From positions 1 to 53,120 of the forward strand of contig JAHJUE010000033.1 in NCBI GenBank assembly GCA_018829205.1: 53,120 nt of DNA. The letters run 5' to 3'. The DNA comes from Bacteroidota bacterium (GTDB lineage Bacteria > Bacteroidota > Ignavibacteria > Ignavibacteriales > Melioribacteraceae). The notes under the pieces are model-generated. The model was not told where the DNA came from, made no database searches, and saw nothing but the letters and a program-made list of their open reading frames with translations. Of this stretch, positions 1 through 8,890 are shown piece by piece (position 1 is the stretch's first letter; every line of letters begins with the position of its first letter). The translations under genes were made by a program, and so were the position numbers.

Positions 1-1115
1 ATTTGTTGAATTTTGGTATATGTTAAATATGTCGGGAATCTTAGTTTTAGTTTGTTTTGATTTTATGCACAAATTGGTATGGTTCTCCGCCTGCGCGAGG
101 AATTCTGTTTCAGACTTCGCGATGGATTCTGTTCCATTCTTCGCTTCGGCGGGCAGGCCCGCATTCGCGGGGAAGTTGTTCGGTTCTGCTGGAGCCGTAA
201 TAGCACCGGAGGTGCGGCATATTAGTAGCTATATATAGATTATATTTTATAAAGCTCCGGTAGGAGCGGCATGTTTATTTGTTTAATTTTGGTATATTTT
301 AAATATGCCGGGAATCTTAGTTTTAGTTTGTTTTGATTTTATGCACAAACTGGTATGGTTCCCCGCCTGCGTGATGGATTCTTTTCGCTAAGGCTGGCAA
401 TAGCGACTACGCGGAAAAGTTTGTTTCGCTCCTACGGAACTTTGGGGTTATTTATTTTTTTGTTTTTCTACTAATGTTCGGCTCCGCTGGAGCCGTAATA
501 GCACCGGAGGTGCGGCATATTAGTAGATAAATATAGATTATATTTTATTAAGCTCCGGTAGGAGCGGCACGTTTATTTTTTGAATTTTGGTATGATTGAA
601 ATATGATGAGTATATTAGTTTATATATTTTGTGCACTAACAGGGATGTTTCCCCGCCTTCGCGGTGGTTTCTCATTCCATAATTCGCTTCGGCGGACAGG
701 CCCACCTTCGCGGGGAAGTTGTTCGGTTCTGCTGGAGCCGTAAATAGCACCGGAGGTGCGGCATGTCAGTAGATAAATATAGATTTTTTTTATAAAAGCT
801 CCGGTAGGAGCGGCATGTTAATTTGTTGAATTTTGGTATATGTTAAATATGTCGGGAATCTTAGTTTTAGTTTGTTTTGATTTTATGCACAAATTGGTAT
901 GGTTCTCCGTCTTTGCGATGGATTCTTTTCGCTAAAGCTGGCAATCGCGACTACGCGGGGAAGTTTGTTTCGCTCCTACGGAGCTTTGGGATTATTTTTT
1001 TTGTTTTTCTACTAATGTTCAGCTCCGCTGGAGCCGTAATAGCACCGGAGGTGCGGCATGTCAGTAGATAAATATAGATTTTTTTTATAAAAGCTCCGGT
1101 AGGAGCGGTATGTTT
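1..1115. repeat. Four tandem imperfect copies of a 250-300 bp hairpin-rich unit
   Basis: By eye the units start at 1, 277, 575 and 821, each opening with an ATTTGTT(G/T)AATTTTGGTAT-like word. A decayed fifth start lies near 1116. The first 89 bases of units 1 and 4 (1-89 and 821-909) are identical. Each unit ends with three short perfect hairpins, for example CGGCTCC-GCT-GGAGCCG at 479-495, GCACC-GGA-GGTGC at 501-513 and GCTCC-GGTA-GGAGC at 552-565. The centres alternate between two types (units 1 and 3 versus 2 and 4). Short open frames inside recur only because the DNA recurs (shared ending around SAGAVIAPEVRH), so I do not call them genes. The array begins at the first base and probably continues to the left. 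Confidence 0.85.
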
Positions 1116-1268
1116 ATTTGTTTGTATGGGTATAAGTGGAAATCGCCGTTAAGGTTGGTTGTGTTTGGTTTGTTTTCTTAGGCGGATTGAGAAATGTTAT
1201 GTGAAACTGCTGGGGTTTTATAGTATTTTAATTTGGGTTAATTACACAGATTTAACCCACCCCTTTTA

Positions 1269-1288
1269 TTCCCCTCCCGAGAGGGGAA
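1269..1288. repeat. Perfect 8-bp-stem palindrome downstream of the polysaccharide locus
   Basis: TTCCCCTC-CCGA-GAGGGGAA forms a perfect 8-bp stem with a four-base loop. It lies 46 bases beyond the stop of the last minus-strand polysaccharide gene. There is no T-run after it on either strand, so it is not a standard intrinsic terminator. It could still stop or stabilise the 3' end of the long leftward transcript. The rest of 1116-1333 shows nothing else I can name. Confidence 0.6.
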
Positions 1289-1333
1289 TCAGTTTGAGCT
1301 ATTATTTTAGTAGCAGATAGTTGATTAGTTTTA

Positions 1334-2464
1334 TTATAAGAATAATTTAAGATTGTCGGTATAATAATCATTGTTGTTTTTAAGCCAAGTGATGTATTCG
1401 ATTGTTCCCTTTCTATAAATACTGAACTGATCATCATCCATTTTTATTAATGATTCAATAGTTTCTATATATTTATTTCTATCGTTTAAATTAATATTCC
1501 AGCCTGCTTTGAAATTATCTAATTTGTCCCATGGTGTCGTTCCCGAAGAAAGTACCGGGATTCCGTAAAACAATGATTCAAATATTACATGCCCAAAGTT
1601 TTCACCCAAGGTTGGAAGAAACAATAGATCATATAAAGGATAAATTTTATATAATTCGGAATTAGGAATACTTCCTTTATAAGTAATTTTATTTTTATGG
1701 TTCTCATTTATTTTATTGAGACACTTTTGCCAATATTTATTGCTTTTAATAGGACCATAAATATCTAGTTTATATTCCCCTTTTATTTTATTTAATATTT
1801 CAATTACAAAATAAAGATTCTTTTTTGGTGTTATGCTTGAGATAAAAATTATGTTAAGATTATTTTTTATTTTGCTCCTATTTGGTATAACCTTTGGGAG
1901 ATTAAAATCAGGAATATCGGAAGCAATTTTGACAGCTGCCTTTTCCCCGAAAACTAACTTTATATCATCCGCTTCATAATTATTTGAAGCGTGCCATACA
2001 ACATTTTTATATAAATTTAGAATTTTTGCTATTGTTAAATATATTTTTTTCTTGAATTGTTTTAATGATAAAGCGCCTTTTGACAATTCCCCTCTTGGAG
2101 CAATAATTATTTGTTTACGGGGAATTAAATTAAAAAATAATAACAAGATTACTTTAATTGAAAAACTAAAATCAAAAAGACTATTTAGATAATAAGAATC
2201 GAATTCCGTGCTTGCTATAATTTTCCTTAAACCGACTTTAAAACCGGAATAATAAATTGAACAGTTGGAATTCTTTGTCCATTCATCCGCTTTGATACCT
2301 TCATAAGGTAAATTTTCTAAAATATCTTTATTTCTTGTAATAATTTTAAAACTATAATCATTTGATAATGTATTTAGCAGATTTGATATAGTTCTTACCG
2401 GTCCGCCCGATTTATAACCAGGCAAATAAAACCCGATAAAGGTCAGAATAATTTTTTTGTTCAT
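1334..2464 (-). CDS. Glycosyltransferase family 4 protein
   Basis: A 376-residue GT-B enzyme that should transfer a sugar from a nucleotide donor to a lipid-linked oligosaccharide at the cytoplasmic membrane face. The N-terminus has the glycine-rich acceptor-side pattern FYLPGYKSGGPVRT. The C-terminal donor domain has PTLGENFGHVIFESL, the usual GT4 E-x7-E region, from about residue 285. It is the last gene of the leftward locus. It is clearly paralogous to the GT4 at 21760-22905 (shared YLPG(Y/F)K.GGP, IIAPRGEL-like and GENxGHVIxESL blocks). Donor and linkage cannot be read from the sequence. ATG start at 2462-2464. Confidence 0.85.
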   Translation of the reverse strand: MNKKIILTFIGFYLPGYKSGGPVRTISNLLNTLSNDYSFKIITRNKDILENLPYEGIKADEWTKNSNCSIYYSGFKVGLRKIIASTEFDSYYLNSLFDFSFSIKVILLLFFNLIPRKQIIIAPRGELSKGALSLKQFKKKIYLTIAKILNLYKNVVWHASNNYEADDIKLVFGEKAAVKIASDIPDFNLPKVIPNRSKIKNNLNIIFISSITPKKNLYFVIEILNKIKGEYKLDIYGPIKSNKYWQKCLNKINENHKNKITYKGSIPNSELYKIYPLYDLLFLPTLGENFGHVIFESLFYGIPVLSSGTTPWDKLDNFKAGWNINLNDRNKYIETIESLIKMDDDQFSIYRKGTIEYITWLKNNNDYYTDNLKLFL

Positions 2465-2520
2465 AAAACAACAACCGGATTAAATTTAAAAGTAGATAAT
2501 ATTTCTATTTGCGAGGCTGT

Positions 2521-3870
2521 TTAATCAATAATTCGATTTTTCATTTTTTCAAATGATATAAATAATAAGAAGATATAAATTAAAAACTGGAAACTGCCCA
2601 CACCTACAAACCATGCTTCAAATTGAGCGTTAACAATTAAAGCAATAAGGAAAGCAAAAGGAAGATTATATATATTATTCGAAATAATGTGCTGCTGAAT
2701 AATATTTTTATTTAAATGGTGATTCGTACCTTTTTTATTCCCCTTTATTTTTCTTTCAGATAAAAAGTAATAGAACAAGAAAATACACGGCAATAGAAAT
2801 AGTATTAAACCAATAATACCGGTCTCTTCAATTAGAGCGAGAAAGCTATTCAGTTTTTCTCTTACAAATATTCCATTATCATAATGATTTCCCGCGGCGT
2901 CATTTTTAATGGCGGGATTACTGATTCCGTATCCTAATCCTGTAAATCCGCCGGATATAGCGGCTTCAAAAGAAGATTCCCAATAAGTTAATCTGCTTCC
3001 TAAAATTGAACCAGAGCCTTTCGCCATCCAAGATTCCGCTGAATTTTTAAAGCCGGGGTTAAATACACTTAAAGAGATTAGGGAAATTATTATCATAGCA
3101 GCGGTTATAAAAAAGTATTTATAATTTATTAAGAGAGCCAAAATTATACACATAATAAAAAAGGATAATATTGAAGCGCGGGAATGGGTAATTATAAGAA
3201 GATATAAATTAGCAGCGAGTATAAATGAATAAAATATTAATAAATATTTATTATAGATATTTTTTTTTGATTTATAATTAAAATAATATTTTAATATTTG
3301 TTCAAATATTGAAGGAGAAGTAAAAAGTACAATGGCGCCGAGAGTATTCTGATGTGAGACAAAGCCCATAAATCCTTTTGAGTTTCCCCCTGTCCAGGCA
3401 TTTTGAGGTATATCGAATAATAATGAAATTATTGAGGCAATTAGGACAATTATATTCAGCGGTATTAGGCAGCCGAAATATGTATCCGATATTTTGTTCC
3501 AAAATAATGAGGCAAAATAAGTACCTATTATTAAAAACAATAAATAGAAGCTTCTTAACAATGTAATATGGGGATGTAATGACCAAATTGAAGTTAGCAC
3601 TGACCATACCGGGAATAACAAAACTAAATATAAAATACTTTTGGCAATCCGGCTTAAATTGAATTTGCTAATATCATTAAGGATTACATTTAAGTCATTA
3701 TAAACTGAAATTAAACCCGCAAAAATAATTATTAAAAATCCAAGCGGAGTTAGAACAAACAGATATTCAAAACCGGGGAAGGCTTTTGCAAAAGTACCAA
3801 GAAGCGATAGGAAAAAGACAACTTTTAGTAAGGTATTTTTCTTATAAGACGTATAAAAATTAATATTCAA
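2521..3870 (-). CDS. O-antigen ligase family membrane protein (WaaL/Wzy-like)
   Basis: A 449-residue polytopic membrane protein with about ten hydrophobic segments and a long soluble loop around residues 280-345. The end of that loop (NSFLALIEETGIIGL) and an earlier SRAS motif are typical of the O-antigen ligase/polymerase superfamily. It would either join finished polysaccharide to its lipid or protein acceptor, or polymerise repeat units. Because a second Wzy-like gene lies at 22902-24092, ligase is the better guess here. The only sensible start is TTG at 3868-3870, overlapping the upstream gene by 11 bp. This suggests translational coupling. Confidence 0.72.
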   Translation of the reverse strand: MNINFYTSYKKNTLLKVVFFLSLLGTFAKAFPGFEYLFVLTPLGFLIIIFAGLISVYNDLNVILNDISKFNLSRIAKSILYLVLLFPVWSVLTSIWSLHPHITLLRSFYLLFLIIGTYFASLFWNKISDTYFGCLIPLNIIVLIASIISLLFDIPQNAWTGGNSKGFMGFVSHQNTLGAIVLFTSPSIFEQILKYYFNYKSKKNIYNKYLLIFYSFILAANLYLLIITHSRASILSFFIMCIILALLINYKYFFITAAMIIISLISLSVFNPGFKNSAESWMAKGSGSILGSRLTYWESSFEAAISGGFTGLGYGISNPAIKNDAAGNHYDNGIFVREKLNSFLALIEETGIIGLILFLLPCIFLFYYFLSERKIKGNKKGTNHHLNKNIIQQHIISNNIYNLPFAFLIALIVNAQFEAWFVGVGSFQFLIYIFLLFISFEKMKNRIID

Positions 3871-5023
3871 TTTTATTTCTACTTTTTATTAAAATGTATT
3901 TTAGCAAAAGTATAATTCCGAGTATGCCCCAGGTTAAAAATAGAATAAGCAGGTAGTTATTATTAAGTTCAATTCTAGTGAGGATAAAAAACAGAATTAA
4001 AAACAAAACTATTATTATCATATAAATCACAGATAATTTATACTGAACATTCAGCAATTCTTTTTTGAATAAATATCCGTTCATAGGATAATGGATTATC
4101 GCAAAAATCATAAACCCGGGGAGCATAATATTTATAATATTTTTTAACAGCGTTAGATTTATCGTTTCAGGAAGCATAGTAATTCCAAACGACAAAAATA
4201 AATTTATTATTACCCAATAAATGAACAGTAAGAAAAACAATAATATCATGCCTAATATGATTTTTTTTCTATCCAGAATACCTGCAGGAAGCGTATAAAT
4301 ATATTTTTCAAAGATAACTCCTAAATAAAAAATGGGGGCTGTTAATGTCCAGGCAAATGTATAAGCATTTGCAGTTTCAATATTAAAAAATGTATTAACA
4401 ATAAATTTATCCGCAATAAAAATAAAGGGTGAAACCGAATTTATAATAAACGCTGTAAATCCAATTTTATAAAATGATTTTGAATTACCATTAATAATTC
4501 TTTTATCAATCTTAATTATAAAATAGAGTGAAATTATAGAAGCAATAAATGTCAGCAGTGAAAACGCAATTACTAAATTAATATTTATAAAAGCGGCAAA
4601 AACTATTGTTATATAACTTATAAGAAGTATAGAATAAACAATAAAATATTCTTTAATAAAGTTGTTATACAACAGATAAAACGATGTCAATTCAAATACA
4701 ATAAGTGAAAAACTTACAATAAAGGAATAATAACTGTTTATGTTTTCAATAGAATATAAAATTGAATAAATAAGCGCCAGATTAAGCAGAATGAATAAAA
4801 GTACCTTTATAATCTTAAACCGTTTCTGCGCGTAGGCGTAATTAAAACCAAGTCCCCCTATTACAGCGGCTAGAGAAGCCGTATAGTACATTTTATTAAA
4901 TTCGTTAAACTGCAGTGAATTTGTAATATACGGGAGTATAAAAAAGAATATTTTTATTAGACCTGTTGTGAAGATTAGAACAAATATTTTTTTTATAAAA
5001 TCTGAATTCAGTTTATAAATCAA
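3860..5023 (-). CDS. Polytopic membrane protein, possible polysaccharide flippase-like
   Basis: A 387-residue, extremely hydrophobic protein with roughly eleven to twelve predicted membrane spans and short charged loops. Size and layout resemble Wzx-type oligosaccharide flippases, though it is shorter than usual (about 400-480) and I see no diagnostic motif. It overlaps the ligase-like gene downstream by 11 bp, so the two are probably co-translated. The start is a TTG at 5021-5023 preceded by CCGGAACTAAAA, a passable ribosome-binding site. Another membrane role in export is equally possible; a more typical Wzx lies at 26504-27787. Confidence 0.5.
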   Translation of the reverse strand: MIYKLNSDFIKKIFVLIFTTGLIKIFFFILPYITNSLQFNEFNKMYYTASLAAVIGGLGFNYAYAQKRFKIIKVLLFILLNLALIYSILYSIENINSYYSFIVSFSLIVFELTSFYLLYNNFIKEYFIVYSILLISYITIVFAAFININLVIAFSLLTFIASIISLYFIIKIDKRIINGNSKSFYKIGFTAFIINSVSPFIFIADKFIVNTFFNIETANAYTFAWTLTAPIFYLGVIFEKYIYTLPAGILDRKKIILGMILLFFLLFIYWVIINLFLSFGITMLPETINLTLLKNIINIMLPGFMIFAIIHYPMNGYLFKKELLNVQYKLSVIYMIIIVLFLILFFILTRIELNNNYLLILFLTWGILGIILLLKYILIKSRNKIEY

Positions 5024-5348
5024 TTTTAGTTCCGGTTTTTACACGAAGAAAGGATTTTTATTTGTTTAATTTATGGTGTGAGAATAGAAATGGAAATTCT
5101 GATTGGGAAGAATATACCGGGTAAACGTGTGCTTTACTAATCTGGTAATTTGAATTAGTTTTATTTCTTTGCCACGAAGGCACAAAGACACAAAGGGACT
5201 GAAGAGAAGGATTGATTTTGAGTTTGAGAAGTATAAATTATATAGTTAGAACTAACAATGATGGAAGAGGTTTGGGACTGATATTTGATAGTTTGAATAA
5301 GGTGTTTTTTTATGCCACAAAGGCACGAAGGCACAAAGATTTTAGAAT
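5024..5348. repeat. Intergenic stretch with two copies of a CACRAAGGCACAAAG word array
   Basis: No gene is visible in these 325 bases. Two arrays of the same word are present: about 5168-5196 (GCCACGAAGGCACAAAGACA and on) and about 5314-5339 (GCCACAAAGGCACGAAGGCA and on), in the same orientation. A third copy of the word lies at about 50168-50187 beyond purB, so it is a dispersed repeat. The second copy ends about ten bases from the stop codon of the Wzi-like gene and may form part of its 3' untranslated region. Confidence 0.7.
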
Positions 5349-6980
5349 TTAAAGACCATAAGAAATTAAAAACGAGAACTCATTGAAATTAGTATTGATA
5401 TAATTTCCGTTAATAATTTCTTCCTCTGTTTTATTAATATTATAATTTATTTTTAAATAAAGACTATGCATAAATTCATACGATAATTGAAAACCATATA
5501 AAGAATAATACTTTTTTAATCCCCATAAAAAATTCTGATTTGGTTTATATCTTTCGCCGCCGGGAACAGCTAATTCACCTTTTCTTATATAGCTGTAATA
5601 TAAATCGAAATTTAAACCGCGAATTATTCTTTTTCTTAATTTTAGATATAATTGATCGCTATTTTCACCAATCCAATGACCAAGCTGATAACCGAAATTA
5701 TTATATGTCTGTGCCGGATCAATATGAGAATATACGAAGGGCTGAATTTTCGTATATTCAGCAATTAATTCACTTTCGGGAATTAGTGGATCAATTGTAT
5801 GAAAACCAATATTATAAGCGATTGCGGAAGGATTATCAGGATTACTAATTGTAAGCTCATCAATAAAAACAGATCCGTAAAATTTCGTCTGTATAGAATA
5901 ATTTTTATACCACAAAGACCCGAATATTTGAGCGTTGCCGGCCCTCTCATCAGGTGCTGTTAAATAATGATCCGCTAAACGAAAAGGAATTATTGGAATT
6001 AAATATATTGGTTCCAGTTTATCGCTATAGATAACGGATTCGCCGATTGAAAAATTAAAGTTTTTTAAGGGGGTAAATGAAAACATATGGGTAACAAAAT
6101 ATTTTTCAACATTGGAAAAATGATTTCGGCCTGGATTGATTCTAATTGTTGAAGAATCCAATATCTGCGAATCTAGATAACCGTGTATGTATGAAAACCT
6201 GAACCATTCAACGGGATTAAATTCCAGTTTAAGATAAGGAAACGAAGGCGCTTTTGAGGACATAATTATATTACCGCTTTCACCGGTGCCGTAATAGTTA
6301 AAATCCTTGCCAATGGTAATATTGCCCCAATCCCATGAATAAGTTAAATTCGCGCGGACATAATCAAAATCTAAACTGCCGTCGCTATTATTCTTTTTAT
6401 ATCCATATCCTGTTTCATTTGTGAAATCACGTGAAGCATCATAATAATCTCCGCCTGCCCTATTATCATATAACACTATATCAAAACCAAAATTATCATT
6501 AATATTACCGAACAATTTAAGTCCGTTTGATCTTAATGTAGAATTTTTTCCGTCTGAATAACTAATTGAATAATTAATTACGGGATCCACCGATAAATTA
6601 AAACCGGGAGACTCAAAATTAAATAACCTAAAGCGGCAGTTATTATTAAAACCGAAAGCCAAATTATTATGTTTAATCTGGCTGGTATCAGGAAGCTGCT
6701 TTAACATTTCAGAAGAAAATTCTTTTAAGTAGAAATCCAACTCGGTTTTTTCAAGATGTGAAACTTGGATTTTATCCCGGAGTGCGTTTAACTTGCCTGC
6801 AATATATAAACGTGAGAAAGGCAAAATTTCTTCGTTAGTAGAAATTAGGCCTTTATTTGACATCCTGTTAAGGTAATTATAAACGCTGTTTGTTACCGGT
6901 TCATAATTAACCTGTGAATACAAAGGGATGGCCGCAGAAAGAAATATTATTAATATATAGAAGAATTTTAATAGTTTCAT
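5349..6980 (-). CDS. Wzi-like capsule assembly outer-membrane protein
   Basis: A 543-residue protein with a clear Sec signal peptide (MKLLKFFYILIIFLSAAIPLYSQ, trimmed after about residue 22) and then a mostly beta-strand-like pattern of alternating polar and aromatic residues ending in an aromatic-rich strand. This fits an outer-membrane beta barrel. The early segment on loops and turns (YNYLNRMSNKGL) and the overall length match the capsule assembly Wzi family found beside polysaccharide loci in the Bacteroidota/Chlorobi group. It would hold or organise surface polysaccharide at the outer membrane. It ends 11 bases before the PglF-like gene in the shared minus-strand order. The family assignment is by pattern and context. 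Confidence 0.72.
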   Translation of the reverse strand: MKLLKFFYILIIFLSAAIPLYSQVNYEPVTNSVYNYLNRMSNKGLISTNEEILPFSRLYIAGKLNALRDKIQVSHLEKTELDFYLKEFSSEMLKQLPDTSQIKHNNLAFGFNNNCRFRLFNFESPGFNLSVDPVINYSISYSDGKNSTLRSNGLKLFGNINDNFGFDIVLYDNRAGGDYYDASRDFTNETGYGYKKNNSDGSLDFDYVRANLTYSWDWGNITIGKDFNYYGTGESGNIIMSSKAPSFPYLKLEFNPVEWFRFSYIHGYLDSQILDSSTIRINPGRNHFSNVEKYFVTHMFSFTPLKNFNFSIGESVIYSDKLEPIYLIPIIPFRLADHYLTAPDERAGNAQIFGSLWYKNYSIQTKFYGSVFIDELTISNPDNPSAIAYNIGFHTIDPLIPESELIAEYTKIQPFVYSHIDPAQTYNNFGYQLGHWIGENSDQLYLKLRKRIIRGLNFDLYYSYIRKGELAVPGGERYKPNQNFLWGLKKYYSLYGFQLSYEFMHSLYLKINYNINKTEEEIINGNYINTNFNEFSFLISYGL

Positions 6981-6991
6981 TAGGTGTTATT

Positions 6992-8890
6992 TTAAGCGGG
7001 TTTTACCAATTTCAGATTGGTATTATTAGAAACGTATTCAGGCACTAATTGACGAAGGATTAATCTGATATCATTACCCTCTTCATTTGAATGAAAAATT
7101 AAATTTTCAATAAGCTCGTTTAATTGGGGATGCGTGAAATTAGAAGCGTTTACCGCTTCAAAAATCTTTTCATGCTCTGTTTTTTTATACTCCTCACCTT
7201 CAAGAAATAACTCCTCGAACAATTTTTCACCAGGGCGCAGGCCGGTAATTTCAATATCAATATCTTCATTTAATCTTAACCCGGAAAGTCTTATCATATC
7301 TTTTGCCAGATCGACAATTTTAACAGGTTCACCCATATCGAGCACAAATATTTCCCCGCCTGAATTTAATATGGAAGCCTGAAGAACTAATTGAACCGAT
7401 TCGGGGATTGTCATAAAATATCTCATAATATCGGGATGGGTGATAGTTAAAGGGCCGCCGTCTTTTAACTGGCGGTAGAATGTTCTAATTACACTCCCCC
7501 TGCTTCCCAATACATTTCCGAATCTTACAGCTGAAAAAGCTCTTCCGTAATTTTTTGCCGCTTGAAGGACTATCATTTCAGCGACACGTTTTGTAGCGCC
7601 CATAACGTTTGTAGGATTAACGGCTTTGTCAGATGAAATAAGAATAAATTTATCCACATTAAATTTTACGGAAACATCAACCATATTCTTTGTACCCATA
7701 ATATTATTTAATACAGCTTCAATGGGATTATTTTCCATCAAGGGTACATGTTTATGAGCGGCTGCGTGAAAAACTATCTGCGGTTTATATTTTGAAAAAA
7801 TTCTTGAAAGGCCTTCCGAATCTTTAATATCAACAATTTTTGTTATAATGCTATTAATACGGCAATGTTTCTTAAGCTCCATATCAATTTCGAAAATTGA
7901 ATTTTCACCGTGACCGGTTATTACAATCTGTGCAGGATTAAATCTGCAAACCTGGCGGCATATTTCACTTCCTATTGAACCTCCGGCACCGGAGATTAGC
8001 ACTACCTTTTCTTTAATAGAATCGGCGACTTTATCAAAGTCAATTTCGACTAATTCTCTTCTTAATAAATCTTCTACCTGTACCCTTCTTAATAAATTAA
8101 TTTTTATATCTTTATCGAGAATTTTATCAATAGGAGGAAGCGTTAATACCTCAACATCAAGTTCGGAACAAATTGAATGAATTTCCCTTATTTTTTTACC
8201 AGAAACCATGGGCAAGGCGATTATTATTTTCTGTGCTTTTAATTTAGTTGAAATTTCCGATAAATTAGAAATAGGTCCCAGTATTGGAATACCTTTTATT
8301 TTCAAACCAATTTTAGCTTCGTCATCATCGACAAAAGCTACAACCTTACCATAATCTTTATGGTAAAGTATTTTATTTTGTGTCTGTACTCCGGCATCTC
8401 CGGCGCCGATAATTATCGTATGAATTTGAGGGTTATACCTGTCAAGTCTGTTTTTTGAAGACTCCGCTAGACGCAGACTAAAGCGCGCGGAAGCAACTAT
8501 AATAATTGAAATAAGACTGTCAAGAATCGGCAAGGAATAAGGCATGCCTTCGACTACATCTGTAATAAAATAATTAAACAAATAAAACGCGAATATCTCA
8601 AATAAGATTACAGTAATACAAGCGGCTATTATTCTAGCTAATTCATCAATACTTGCAGACTGCCAGTACCGGTTATAAAACCCGAATTGATAAAATATTA
8701 CAAATTTTAAAACGGTAAGGGACAATGTTATAAATAAAAGATTCTCAAAAGTAATTAGGTTAGATATATTACCATCAGTTCTAATTAACAAGGCTATATA
8801 TGGAGACAACAATAAAATAATTAAGTCAAATGCAATAAAATGCCTGTTGCGGATTTTTCTTGTTATTTTAAATATTTTATTTATCGGCAT
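6992..8890 (-). CDS. pglF: PglF/WbpM-type UDP-GlcNAc 4,6-dehydratase
   Basis: A 632-residue membrane-anchored nucleotide-sugar dehydratase. Residues about 1-140 hold four hydrophobic spans. A CoA-binding-like Rossmann fold (GAGDAG near 163) follows, then the catalytic NAD-binding domain with ISGAGGSIGSE near residue 298. The active site has SDKA and MGATK, the M-x-x-x-K variant that is known for PglF/WbpM/FlaA1 in place of Y-x-x-x-K. It should convert UDP-GlcNAc to the 4-keto-6-deoxy sugar. It overlaps the aminotransferase gene by 14 bp, which matches the PglF-PglE step order of UDP-bacillosamine synthesis. It might also feed the legionaminate branch. Confidence 0.88.
   Translation of the reverse strand: MPINKIFKITRKIRNRHFIAFDLIILLLSPYIALLIRTDGNISNLITFENLLFITLSLTVLKFVIFYQFGFYNRYWQSASIDELARIIAACITVILFEIFAFYLFNYFITDVVEGMPYSLPILDSLISIIIVASARFSLRLAESSKNRLDRYNPQIHTIIIGAGDAGVQTQNKILYHKDYGKVVAFVDDDEAKIGLKIKGIPILGPISNLSEISTKLKAQKIIIALPMVSGKKIREIHSICSELDVEVLTLPPIDKILDKDIKINLLRRVQVEDLLRRELVEIDFDKVADSIKEKVVLISGAGGSIGSEICRQVCRFNPAQIVITGHGENSIFEIDMELKKHCRINSIITKIVDIKDSEGLSRIFSKYKPQIVFHAAAHKHVPLMENNPIEAVLNNIMGTKNMVDVSVKFNVDKFILISSDKAVNPTNVMGATKRVAEMIVLQAAKNYGRAFSAVRFGNVLGSRGSVIRTFYRQLKDGGPLTITHPDIMRYFMTIPESVQLVLQASILNSGGEIFVLDMGEPVKIVDLAKDMIRLSGLRLNEDIDIEITGLRPGEKLFEELFLEGEEYKKTEHEKIFEAVNASNFTHPQLNELIENLIFHSNEEGNDIRLILRQLVPEYVSNNTNLKLVKPA

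Noticed and set aside
20-238. Open frame ending SAGAVIAPEVRH, with a near copy at 877-1071
   Set aside because: The frames are similar because they lie in copies of the same tandem repeat. They have no ribosome-binding site, differ in the middle and read through hairpins; I take them as repeat DNA, not genes.
538-750. Minus-strand open frame of 70 residues
   Set aside because: It lies fully in the tandem repeat, has no family resemblance and no start signal.
1269-1288. Palindrome as an intrinsic terminator of the polysaccharide locus
   Set aside because: The stem is good but no T-run follows on the minus strand, so I list it only as a palindrome.
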